Assembly (NCBI GenBank): GCA_016859345.1
Contig: CM029121.1
Location: 7,660,411 to 7,724,410 of the forward strand
Source of the DNA: Istiophorus platypterus
Taxonomy: Eukaryota; Chordata; Actinopteri; Istiophoriformes; Istiophoridae
Length of the DNA: 64,000 nt
Direction: 5' to 3'
The position numbers and the translations under genes are program-made. Shown here in pieces: positions 24,759-35,422 of the stretch (its first letter is position 1; each line of letters begins with the position of its first letter). The notes under the pieces were generated by a model. That model ran no database searches. It was not told the DNA's origin and saw only the letters and a program-made list of their open reading frames with translations.

Positions 24759-25018
24759 CACTCAGTGATGGTCTTTTCCTCAAGGGAAACAGAGTGTGAG
24801 TTTTTCCTGGATAGGATCAAGTCTTACATTTGACACTGGGATTTCTGAGATACAGGTCATTATTTGTCTGTTCGGGGGGTTTTTTGTTTGTTTTTTTTGA
24901 TCTCACAAATTTTGCCAGTAAGTGGATTGAATAAAGTGTGTATTTATACTGTATGATTGTGTGTGGTTTGTGGCACCTATATGTGTATGCAAGTGTCTTT
25001 TGCTAGAATGAGCGCTGG

Positions 25019-25380
25019 TGTGCTCCAGCTAGCAGTCGCAGAAGCCAGATGAATGTCTCGCCATTTCCCCATTTAACTGGAGCGAGACAACAGGATGATT
25101 GCTTTTTCAGCAGGGTGACGAATGCCAGAACATCGATTGGGTTCGCTGGTGGAAGAGGAATATTAGCTGTTGTCAGACACTTAGCGCATAGTTTAATTGA
25201 GGTGATACACACTCATTCGCTAGCCTTGGTGGTGTCCAACAAGCCTGGCTGAAAACCTCCCATCCGGAACTGCTGGAACCATGGCAGCTAACTGCCCTGA
25301 TAAGCCACTCCCTGAGCTACAGTAAACTGTTTAATAGAGGTGTAATTGAAATGAGATGTAATCAATGCAGTGAGAAATGT
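25019..25380. promoter_or_regulatory. candidate intronic regulatory element
   Basis: About 350 bp of complex, repeat-free sequence with higher GC than its surroundings, 350 bp after exon A. It contains acaggatgattgctttt, cctgataagccactcc and aggtgtaattgaaatgagat, which look like GATA and homeodomain motifs. The short open frames in it look like no protein I know. Confidence 0.25.
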
Positions 25381-26875
25381 TAGTGCTGGTTTTGTGACTG
25401 AGAGACTGAATCACTTGAAAGACGTATGTTGGTTAGTGTGCATTCTCCTCTGTAATACAAAAGTGGGACTTCTGAAGCTTCTCACTTCCAGGAAATTACA
25501 AAAGATTCTCTCCAAGAAGAGGGAAAGACACACAATTGCAGCACTCCTCCTCTTTACTGCAGCCATAATTTGTTATAACCACTTAACAGGCTGGTGTTTG
25601 ATTATGCAGTTGAATGTCGTTGAAGAAGTCACACAGCCAGATTGTTTGCCGGTTTGTGACGAAGTTGATTCTTCGTTCACTTTGTTCTCCATAGGTTATA
25701 CCTCTTGAAGTTATTAACAAGTCCTTCAGAGTTGAAACCTGCGTGGGTACAGGCTGCACTTAATGCAATGTATTTTCCTATTGAAAAGTATTATAAAGCA
25801 TTAGAATCAAAACTTGGATGTTTGTAGTTTTTCTGTTCTATTTCTGCCCCCCCCCCACAATAATATTGTTGCTGTGACAAAGACTTTATTGGGTGTCTGT
25901 CTTTTCTAGCAGGAATGCCCTTTACAACTTTTCAACTCCTTCAATGCAAAGGAAAGAATGAATAAAATACCATTCTATTTAATTGTTTTCTTAAATCTTT
26001 CAAGCATTGTGTCTTTGTGATAAAATCAAGTGGTGTCACAGTCCATGAAATATCTTTCATTTCAAATTTCATTATAACAAAAGTAGCAAAATCTTTTATA
26101 GTGTGTTTGTTTTTCCTACTAAACAGCCAGACAGCTTTGGCTCATCTGTGTCTGCTATACTACCCTGCTTTGGTATTAACAGGTATTAACATGATTGCAG
26201 ATATGGCCACCTAAAACAATACACGCCTAAAGCATGTTGTATGGGTGGCTTTTCATTGTACCTACAAGTAGCCCCCCCCATCCCCACGCTGCCGTAAACT
26301 ATAATTTTGCAGGATTAAAAAAACAAAAAAAAAAAACATCCTCAGGGTATTTTGCAATAGTCCAGCCGCACTGCAGCATCTCTGCTTTAAAAAAAAAAAA
26401 AAGGAAAGTGAGACTTTTTCAATAGCACAGTCAGCCAGCAGGGTCAGATGGAAGTGCAGAAGGCACAAGTTTTAAACTGTTCTCCTCTAGGTCCAGAGAG
26501 ATTTAAACTCAGCCAGTTCAGCAAATTCTCATAAATAGGGTTCCTGCATGACCTGCTGATTCCATCTGCCATCCAGAGTGTGCAGTATAGGTATGACAGA
26601 GAGTTTTACAGAGAGAGAGAGAAGATTTCATATTCCTCAGACCTAAATCAGGTGGAGCTCTAAGTGTATTTGAATAGATACCTCACCTGCCCCAGGAAGG
26701 CAGAAAGCAATCTGGAGAAAATTGGAAAATCAGTTTTGTCACATTGAAATCAGTTTGATTTTCCCTCTACTGCTTTCTCTGAGGTGTAAAATCATGTCTT
26801 GATATGCACATTTATTCCACGGCTCTGTGTTTCTTCTCCTCACTTTACTTTAGACACATCTCCCCTCACTGTCGT

Positions 26876-26985
26876 ATATTATTCTGACACACGGCTGTTG
26901 GATCAATGGCAGGGTATAATTTCTGACAGCTAATATTGCTGCCGGGTTGTGGCCATTTTCATAAGTCTGACAGGAAAGTGAAGTG
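26876..26985. promoter_or_regulatory. candidate element with paired TGACAG motifs
   Basis: TGACAG at 26924-26929 and 26968-26973 (TALE/Meis-type core), with ctaatattgctgcc between them, in repeat-free sequence. Confidence 0.18.
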
Positions 26986-27827
26986 TTCATATCTTTGACT
27001 AGATACACATGCAAATCTCTCTTAATCATCAGAATGCTGTTAGAAGAAATCAGTCCACTTTATGGAAATGTCAATCTTAACCTATTTTCTTAGAACAACT
27101 GAAAATATCTGCCTTTGAGCTGATGATGTAAAGTGTGCTAACACTTACAAACAGTTACTGAAAACACTAGAATTGGAATTATTTAACATTTTTGCAAATG
27201 TTGATGAATGCTAATTTGAATCAGAGAAGTCAATATAGGAAACAAAAGATTCCCAGTTTTTAATGTATTCTTTTCTGAGTTGGTCTAACATGAAATAAAT
27301 TTGACTTGTAATGACAAAGAGGAAATAAAAGGTCAAATTTTCTCACCAATATTAATATTGGTGTTCCACTGTCTTTAGTCTATGTTGACGCAGATAAGGC
27401 AACTTGACAGAGGGTCTGTGAGGTGTTACTTCATCTTTCTGTTTTGAAAGACATAGCTGAATTATGCTCGGTGAGATTAATTTACTTTAAACTCAAATTA
27501 ATAGATCATCTGTGTGGAAAAATCAAAACATTCTCAAAGAAAATGGATCAGATCTCCTAATGTGATTTATTTGTAGCATGTAACGAGACATGATGAATAA
27601 CAATTTAACAATTCACACAGAGATATGAGCACAAAGTCACAGAGAAAGATGTGGTAAATTTCCCTTGATGCAGAGATGAGGAGGGGATGTTCTGAGAGGT
27701 AATAACACACACTAAATAAGATGACTGAAAGGGGAGTTCTAAGGTTATTGGCTTGAACTTCATGCAGAATATACATATTTTAAGTTACAGTACAGTGATG
27801 GAGTGATATTATTTCCTAGACATGCAC

Positions 27828-27855
27828 AGAGACACAGACATCTGTCTGTGTCTCT
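27828..27855. repeat. perfect 13-bp inverted repeat
   Basis: The arms agagacacagaca and tgtctgtgtctct pair perfectly around a TC spacer. The DNA could extrude a hairpin, or the RNA fold, with a very short loop. No longer stem around it was seen. Confidence 0.85.
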
Positions 27856-27858
27856 TTG

Positions 27859-27878
27859 CACACACACACACACACACC
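27859..27878. repeat. short (CA)n tract
   Basis: About 20 bp of CA directly after a perfect inverted repeat. Confidence 0.85.
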
Positions 27879-28859
27879 AGTCATTGTAATTTATTTTAGC
27901 CTATGAAGTGTCCATGCACAGGCAAGCTGTAACCAGAGGAGACAGACTGCTAATGGTAGTGTGACTCTCTGACTCTCTAATGCTCTCTAGCCAATCTGGG
28001 AGCTGTCACTGGTAAGGATAGCCAATCGATGGAGTCGGCAGACCCCTCCGTCCCCCTCCATGTTCTACAAAGGTGAATTACATGGAGATAAAATGGATGT
28101 CTGTGTGTGTATGTGTGGTGGAAATGTGAAGTATATATTCAAGTAGATAAAACTGCAAGTTTATTTTGCATTTTGTTTTTTTGTTTTTTTACCTCTTCTA
28201 TCTGTGGAAATTTGTTGTGAGTGCTTGTGAAATCCATTTTTTAGTATGCAGCCTATTTTACCATATACATTAGAAATAATCTGTGCTAACAGGTTGTCGT
28301 TGTGCTCTTGGTTTAAGCACAGATTGTATGTTGTGTACAATATATTAAGGTTTTACTTTCTATTACTTGTTCCTTTATGCTTAACTGCTACAAATCTAGA
28401 ATGACGGGTAGATGGATGAATGTACACAATTATCTGAGATCAGCATTATAGTGTGTTATAGTGGATGTAAGTAAAGTGACCCCATGTTTGTTTGGTACAA
28501 CCCTGGCAATGTGCTACCCAACAGTGCTGGGCTGATAAGAAAGCTTATCCTGTCTAATGGCTTATTTGGCTCAGTGGCCAGAATGGCTACATGCCTGTCT
28601 GCTGTGCTGAATGACAACTGAAGCTTTGGCAGGTTCTGCTCTTGAGGAAAACTACATTCATTTTCTATGCTTTCATTGTTGTCATTGTTTTTTTGTTTTT
28701 TTTCCCTTTAGGTGCCTGTTCATCACATTTTTGTCTTGCTTATTCTCATTTAGTGATATTTCCTTTCTTTGTCTCCCTGCCTCAGTGTCTATCTATTTTT
28801 TGGGGGGTTTTCTGTCAGTCTTGCCTCCTCTTCTCTGTCAACACTTCACTCTGGACATC

Positions 28860-29240
28860 CAATTACTCGCAGGTCATAGAGTAGTGATTTCATTCAGAGC
28901 AGTGCCATTCAGTGCATGCCTCAACCAGCCATTCAAATTACATCCTCGGCTGCCTTCAGAGTTGCTGCGCTGCAAAATGCTATTTTCAAACATTTCAGGG
29001 GCCACCACCTAATCTGATCCCCCAAACATAATTGAATGTCAGTCGTCACATAAAGATTCTTTCCTCTCTTCAATTAGCGTCTTGTTTTCTCGTGTCACTG
29101 CAACAAGACAAAGCAGACAGAAATATTTACTCCTCCCAGGTAGAGGCCGGAGAGAGTTATTATATTATGTCATTTATATGCAAATAATATAGCGCAGGGA
29201 ACACACTGATAAGATTTCATTACAGCAGATCTGATGTGCA
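28860..29240. promoter_or_regulatory. candidate intronic regulatory element with octamer
   Basis: Repeat-free, balanced-composition stretch containing a perfect octamer ATGCAAAT at 29178-29185 and several AATTA-type cores. Regulatory status is inference from texture only. Confidence 0.22.
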
Positions 29241-32200
29241 CTTCAGTTTATAAACTCCCTTTCATTCCTCTATTATGATCTGGAGATTGGAAAGTTGTGA
29301 GTAGATGAGCTGGGTGGAGAGAAATGCAGGAAAGAACGGACAAGGCTTAGGTCCTTAGAATGAATAAGGAAGAAAGAGGGATGGAAACAGGCCCGGTGTC
29401 AGCATGAAGAGGTGCAGTACTGCCTGTGAGGTGGCCGACAAGATGGACAAATGGTGAGAGAGAGAATGAAGTACCAGTTCGATATCTGCTTAGTGATGCA
29501 GCCTTCAGGAAAAAGCTCAAAGGAGGAGTGAGACTGACGGAAAGGTTCATGGGTGCAGAGACGGCGGCAGGATGGAGAACAATTTTTAGCAACAGCATTG
29601 TGGTTTTATTCATGGTAACAACAATGAAGCTAAGGCACTTTGTATTCTCAGCCGGTGAAATGTTTCAACCATATCTGTAGCCATGAGCTTCAGAGTTGTC
29701 TGGAAGTAATTTAAAGATAGAGAAGTGTATTTATATCTGAAAACTGAGAGAATCAAGACCTACAGTATATAAATAACCTACAGTCAGTGTAGACTACAAG
29801 TAGTGTGAAATATATTCATAGATGTGTTTACTCTTCAAAACTAGTCAATACAGAATATTTCTTTTACACCCTGTTGCATACTGTATGAAGTGGCTGATAT
29901 GAACTTTTGTCTTGCTCTAAGCTGTATGTGCATGTAGAGAAGGCTAGGTGGAAGTGGCTAAATATCTGGAACCTGAAAATAACAGCACTTTATGTGTAGA
30001 TAATTACAAAGTGAAATGATAGATGATGGTAGATTATAGTACATGGTTACATATAAGGTGCTTGATCAGTTTTCGGTAAGCCTTAAAATCAACATATGAT
30101 TAACTATACGTTCTCTCTAGATATGTTTACTGTAATAATAGTCTTTCGGTTTAGTCATTTTCAGTTTTTCACCAAAAAATTAAATTAACCAATTAAAAAT
30201 TAACTTTGTTTTAGTTCTCAAGCACTTTTCAAAAACATTTAACAATTGTGACCAAGTAAGCTTATAATCAGGAATGGTATTATTCACAAGTTTAACAACT
30301 GAAAGTAAGATAATTTTATCAGAACTGTGTTGGTGTGGCTTGGTCAGATTTAAGTAAGGCTGCACTGTACCTTTCAATCTATCTGTCTGTTTCAGTTGCT
30401 CAAGTTTGGTGTAAGTGACTTGTAAAAGAGATAAATTTACACATTTTGTTAGCAGTGCAGTAAGAAGACAAAACCAGTTACAATGGGATAGCACTTTGTC
30501 ACATATAGATGATGACTAAAAACCAGTAAGTCGAGAAAAGAAACTAAAACACTTGAGTGCATTACCCAGAGATCCCATAATGAAGAGTGTTACTGCACTG
30601 TCTCCTTATATGATGGCCAATAGCCAGAGTTCTGGCAGCTCTAATCAATACAGTGTAGTAAGTGTGAACCCAAGCCCCTCATGTTTTCTTGTTCTTCCCT
30701 GAAATGAACAAGGTGGACACCGTTCACAGGCATTGATGAAATACGCTGACACCCCCCCCCATCTCAATCCTTGCTCTCCTCAGCATCCTCCTCCTCCCCC
30801 TGCTTTCTGTCCCTCCTCTATCATGCTTCTGTCCAGTTGCATTAGTGAGGAAATGAGATTCCCCTTAATTAATTAGATCTCTGAGTGCTAAAGATGAAGA
30901 TTACATCCCAATGAAGGTTAGAAGTGTCAATCACGGTTTCTTTTTTAGGCCAAGCATTCCTCAAGATGAATTGAGTCCCTTAGGCATTGTGGATAAAACT
31001 GTGTGTTGTTAATCTTACCCCCCCCCCCTTGCTTAAATTGAGTCTCACCGACAGTAGTCAATAGAGGCCCAGAACCAGAAAACAACAAGGTACGGAATTA
31101 TGATTACCAGAAGAGCAGACAAAAGATGCAAGGTTTCAACAGACAGGTGAGAAAAAACAGAAATAAAAAGGATGAATATGAAAGTGCTGGATCAGTGAGA
31201 CACTAAAGTGGATGGAATGTAGTAATACATGTAGTCAGTATTAGCGGTCAGTGTAGCTTGTGATGGTTTTTCTGTGAGTGTTTTTCCTTACTGTTTTGTC
31301 TTTTTACATCATGATCATGACAAAACAATATGTCTTGATCCGCATTTTAATTTTCACCAACTGGATAGGCCTACAAGAGATTAATTACTGGAAAAATAAT
31401 GAGATAAAATGCTTAAGGGGTTTTGTTGAGTGTTTCAGGTCATAACTATAGATCATTTTTCATTTCTTGTCTAACCTTATAACACTCAGTTCTTCCGACT
31501 AATTTCTCTTTTTTTTCCCTTTGGAGAAGCACTTCTGTTGTTGAAGGATGAAGGCAAAACAACATATTTTCCTTATCAGCAAATAAAATGACAGCTAAGG
31601 CCCCTCTTTCCTCATGGTTGCAAGAGTACAGTGTGTAAATTCAGTAACCTGCTTGGCTTCCCAGGATGCTGTAATGACTTTTCAAACATCCATTATTTAT
31701 GTCCATGTGGCACAGGGGTAGAGACTGCAGCAACACAATCTGTTCGAAGTCTAAAATTTGAAAAGCTGGCAGATGATGGAAAAGTTCTGTCTGTCAACTG
31801 AGTTAGATCACAACAAGCCATGATTAAAGAATTAGGTCTGAGATGATGAAGTAAAATTTTACGTGCTGAAGAATGCACAGAATTAGTAACATCACCATAT
31901 TAAACAGGCACTCCACCAATTTTACACATAAGGTCAGTAAATTTTTGTCACCAGGAGTACTACATCTGTAACTGGCTGAATACTGGTGGTTCTCAGATTG
32001 AATAAGCATTGTGTATTTGTTCCTACTCCCGTCCTTCTCTGTCATTAAACAAAAGTTGTGGAAAAAGTATTTAGGCCCTTTGTTGAAGTTCTAATACAGC
32101 AATTAAAAAAAATCACTCACCAGTCCTACATCCAACTTGGGTAAAAGTCCAGAAGTATTGTCACCAAGATATCATTGAAGTATCAAAGTAAAAATACTTT

Positions 32201-34062
32201 TTCTGTCTCCCTGAGTGTTACTTTTATTTAGATCAGATTACTATTAGATTGAGTCATACTAATGTATGGATGCAAAAACAGCATTTTTTGTTTTTTTTTA
32301 GGTTGAGGTTGAATAGTTTAATCCAGTTCTGTCGTCTAGAGGGTGGTCACAGGATAAATTGGGGGGGGGCACTTAAGTGCAGTACTCATTTCATTATCAA
32401 AATACTGTAGTAAAATAATAACAATGACAATAATAGTAAAATAAAAAAATAAAGCAAAAGAAACAGCAGGCTGAGTCATCCTACATACAATCTTTATTCT
32501 GTCCTTCATTAATCATCTCAAAATGGTGGTAGCATCATGACTATCACTTGAAAAACTGCTGTAAAGTACACAATATCTCCAAAGCAACCAAACCTAAAGT
32601 GGCAATAGATGAAATATTTTGGAACTCAAATATTCAAATTACTATGCAAACAAAAAAAATGATAATATTTAAAAATAATTTTATAATTCGGAAATAATCT
32701 GCATGAGCGGAGAGTTGTGATTTTCCCTGTGTCCTAAGGAGGTACTGAAAGGAAACACAGAGAAGGAGGGAGGAAAGGACAGGAAGATGAGACCTGAGAA
32801 TAGACAGATGAGCAGAGTGAGGCATGCAGGTGGAGGGCGGTATAATTAGGGTGAGGCAACTGCTTGCTGCTAGGAGAGCAACGTCTATGCCATGTGGAAA
32901 TGAGGGCTTCAGTAATGTCAGGGAGGTCTTGGTGACGCTACAGTGTCATTAGGCTTAGAGAGAGCTTCAACACTCTTACCTCCCTCTTGATGGCTCTTTC
33001 TCTCCCTTATGACTTTCCCTTCTCCACCCGTCCTCTCACTCCCTCCTGCTGTCTCCCCTTGCTCCTTCTCTTTCATCCCCTATTTTGTCCCGTTCTCATT
33101 GACCTGAGGATGAAGAGTATTTGTCAACAGCTCTTATTCCCCAGTGAACCTCCTCCCTACAATAGCCCTTCAGGCAAGAATTAATTTCATCCTGTCTCCA
33201 TGAGAAAGTGCATTGATTGGAAAAGTTTGTTGTGTGTACTCAGTACTTTTTTTATTGTTCCCTTTCCCATGCCACTTTCTTTTTGCTGCTGAACTTTAGC
33301 TTGGTTCATTGCTTCTGCTAAAGCAGACACAATGCTGTCAGGGCCTGTCTCTCCTTAGGTGACCATCTTTAACTGCATCGGTATAGATCCCTCCAAATAG
33401 CCATCTGCCGTCCCTGCTTCAGTTGAGACATAGATCAGCTGTCTACACCTGATCTATATTTTGTGTTGATAGTTTTATTCTGCTGAAAAGACAAAATGAA
33501 AAGAGGAAGTTTGCATTGACACAAATTGCGGCATACGTGTGTTCTCAGGTCGTACAGCAATTCTCCATGTGGACCCTAGCAGTGGGATTCTGTGTATTGG
33601 CTTTTATTTTGTTAAGCCCACTGCCCACTGACTGTCAAATAGGGAGTTAAATGTTCTGTCTTTCCACTTTACCCTTAATCTAGTTTAATTTATTTGTTGC
33701 CAGTCTGAGTCAGAGTTGGACTGAATTCATTTAAACTAGCATCATCTTCCTTCTGTTCACTCTCTGGTTTCAGAAGCATACTACTCTCCTTGGACATAAA
33801 TACGAAGAGGACATTGGATTATTTTTCTATCTTAGATGTCTGCTTGCATTTTGTTCAGCAGCATCCCACAGGAAGTTGCAGATGACTAGGAAATAAGACC
33901 CCCAATAACAGAGTGCCACATAAATAGATTGCAAAAGATCAATATTGACTGCTGGCTATGTTAGTGGTGGTATTTTTGGCATCACTATATTCTGTGAAGG
34001 AATGCTTAAACTGACCCCGTTTTGATATTGTTCACATACACAAGACATGCTCATATCTTTTT

Positions 34063-34065
<3 letters not shown>
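29241..34065. other. intronic stretch, mostly unrecognised
   Basis: Holds the hAT-like repeat at 32052 and poly(C) runs near 30750 and 31018. The antisense open frames at 30180-30494 and 31693-32045 could be worn mobile-element ORFs, but I recognise no domain. Confidence 0.5.
32052..32310 (+). mobile_element. hAT-like teleost nonautonomous repeat, truncated
   Basis: Starts gttgtggaaaaagtattt and continues with aaaagtccagaagtattg and tatcaaagtaaaaatact, then an AT-rich body. This order matches a very common teleost repeat that I remember as beginning GTGGAAGAAGTATTCAG. The class assignment (hAT) is from memory. The far end is missing. Confidence 0.55.
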
Positions 34066-34096
<31 letters not shown>

Positions 34097-34109
34097 GAGA
34101 GAGAGAGAG
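34066..34109. repeat. (TA)n-(GA)n microsatellite
   Basis: A TA run to 34093, then C, then a GA run to 34109. Confidence 0.95.
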
Positions 34110-34439
34110 TATGTCTTGGTTGTTTAGTAGTAGGCAGATTTACCTTTGAACAGAGCCAGACAAGCTAATTCCTCCTGTTTCCAGTCTTTATTCTAAGATA
34201 AGCTAACCAGTTGCTGGCTATGTATTGACTGTACAGATATGAGAGTTGTCTTCCAACTTAACTCTTACAAAAGAAGCAAATTAGTATGTATCCCAATGGC
34301 AAACTACTCCTTAAAGACTCTGTCTTTTATCCTGCAGTTCGATGGTGAGGGCACTACAAGCTACAGACAAGAGACAATTTAAAAGAAAAAACAATAAATG
34401 ATTGGAGAGGCATAATGAATGCAAATGTTTCCACATAGA

Positions 34440-34757
34440 TGCACTGCATGGTACAGTTAAGCAATTGACTTTGTTTCTGGAATGGTTTGGGTCCACACAT
34501 CCCCTTAGATGGAAGGGTCACTGCGAAACGTTAGAGTTGATACAAGATGTTCTGAGTGATAACCTTTTTCCTTTGATGAGACATCTCTATCCTGATGGGA
34601 GTGGTCTTTCCAGGGGGACAGTGCCCCCATCTATGAGGCATAAGGGATCACTGAATAATTTGGTGTCAGATTTTGGACATGCTAAACATCACTCTCCACC
34701 ACCATCATCAAAACACCAATAGAGTTAATGTCCTTTTCAAGAATGGTGTTCCATCTA
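34440..34757 (+). pseudogene. Tc1/mariner-type transposase remnant
   Basis: Degenerate fragment of a Tc1-family DDE transposase. One frame reads LRWKGHCETLELIQDVLSDN then FPLMRHLYPDGSGL. After a single-base loss near 34608 the next frame reads FQGDSAPI, in which the D (codon 34617-34619) sits at the position of the second catalytic aspartate. Stop codons follow. SPPPSSKHQ and a short EWCSI block (34741-34755) then belong to the C-terminal region. From memory of teleost Tc1 proteins, about 35 residues between these blocks, including the third catalytic residue, are missing. No terminal inverted repeats were identified around it. The remnant cannot be active. Confidence 0.8.
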
Positions 34758-34960
34758 GAGCCCAATTGATATATCTGCCACAATTGTCTGATTTTATCGG
34801 CATAATATCAGCATATATGTCATCCGATATGCACTGACATAAGCAGCTGCCTCAGCAAGTTGGTGGACCTAGTAAGCAGCCTCACTATGCGATAGTCACC
34901 AAAGAAACTTCTCTGAAGTTTGAAGTTTGCTCAGTGGATTGGAGTCAATATTTGATTTTA

Positions 34961-34981
34961 TTTTTTTTTTTTTTTTTTTTT
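34961..34981. repeat. poly(T) 21
   Basis: Uninterrupted T run. It may be the relic tail of an insertion, but no element was recognised beside it. Confidence 0.9.
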
Positions 34982-35364
34982 GCCAAGTATAAACCTATGG
35001 ACAGAGTTTTGTATGGAAGCCAGTCTAGCTGCCACAGAGCATTTTCTTGAGTTCTGGCAGTAACATGCATGGATGAATGTGTGCCTGATAAATTCTGTGG
35101 ACTCTGGGCCACAAAGATAAGAGCAGCACCCTAGCAAAGAAAAAAGAATGCAAGTCACTCACAAACTCAATATGGACAAATTTGTGGTCAACAAACACAC
35201 ACACACAGCTTATAACCACATGAACACCTAGAGCCACTTTTTTGCTGCTGAGTTTGTTGAAGAAATCTGATTATCTCTGTTTCATCACTGACCATGGTAT
35301 TTATTCAAAAGGAAAAAAAAAAGTTATGAGGTGTATATGTATGAAAACCGGCAACATATTGATA

Positions 35365-35422
35365 TACACACACACACACACGCACACGCACGCGCGCACA
35401 CGCACACGCAGACGCACGCACA
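35365..35422. repeat. (AC)n / (GCAC)n microsatellite
   Basis: A CA run interrupted by CG steps, including gcacgcgcgcaca. Confidence 0.95.

Noticed and set aside
28611..29012. 133-codon + strand open frame
   Set aside because: Phe/Cys/Leu-rich translation of pyrimidine-rich intron. No domain, splice structure or similarity recognised.
30180..30494. 104-codon minus-strand open frame as a gene
   Set aside because: No recognisable domain and no supporting context. It may be an old transposon ORF, but that cannot be shown.
34745..34840. tatatcggc/ccgatatgc-type palindromic repeat after the Tc1 relic
   Set aside because: It resembles a common teleost repeat, but it is too diverged for me to place ends or class.
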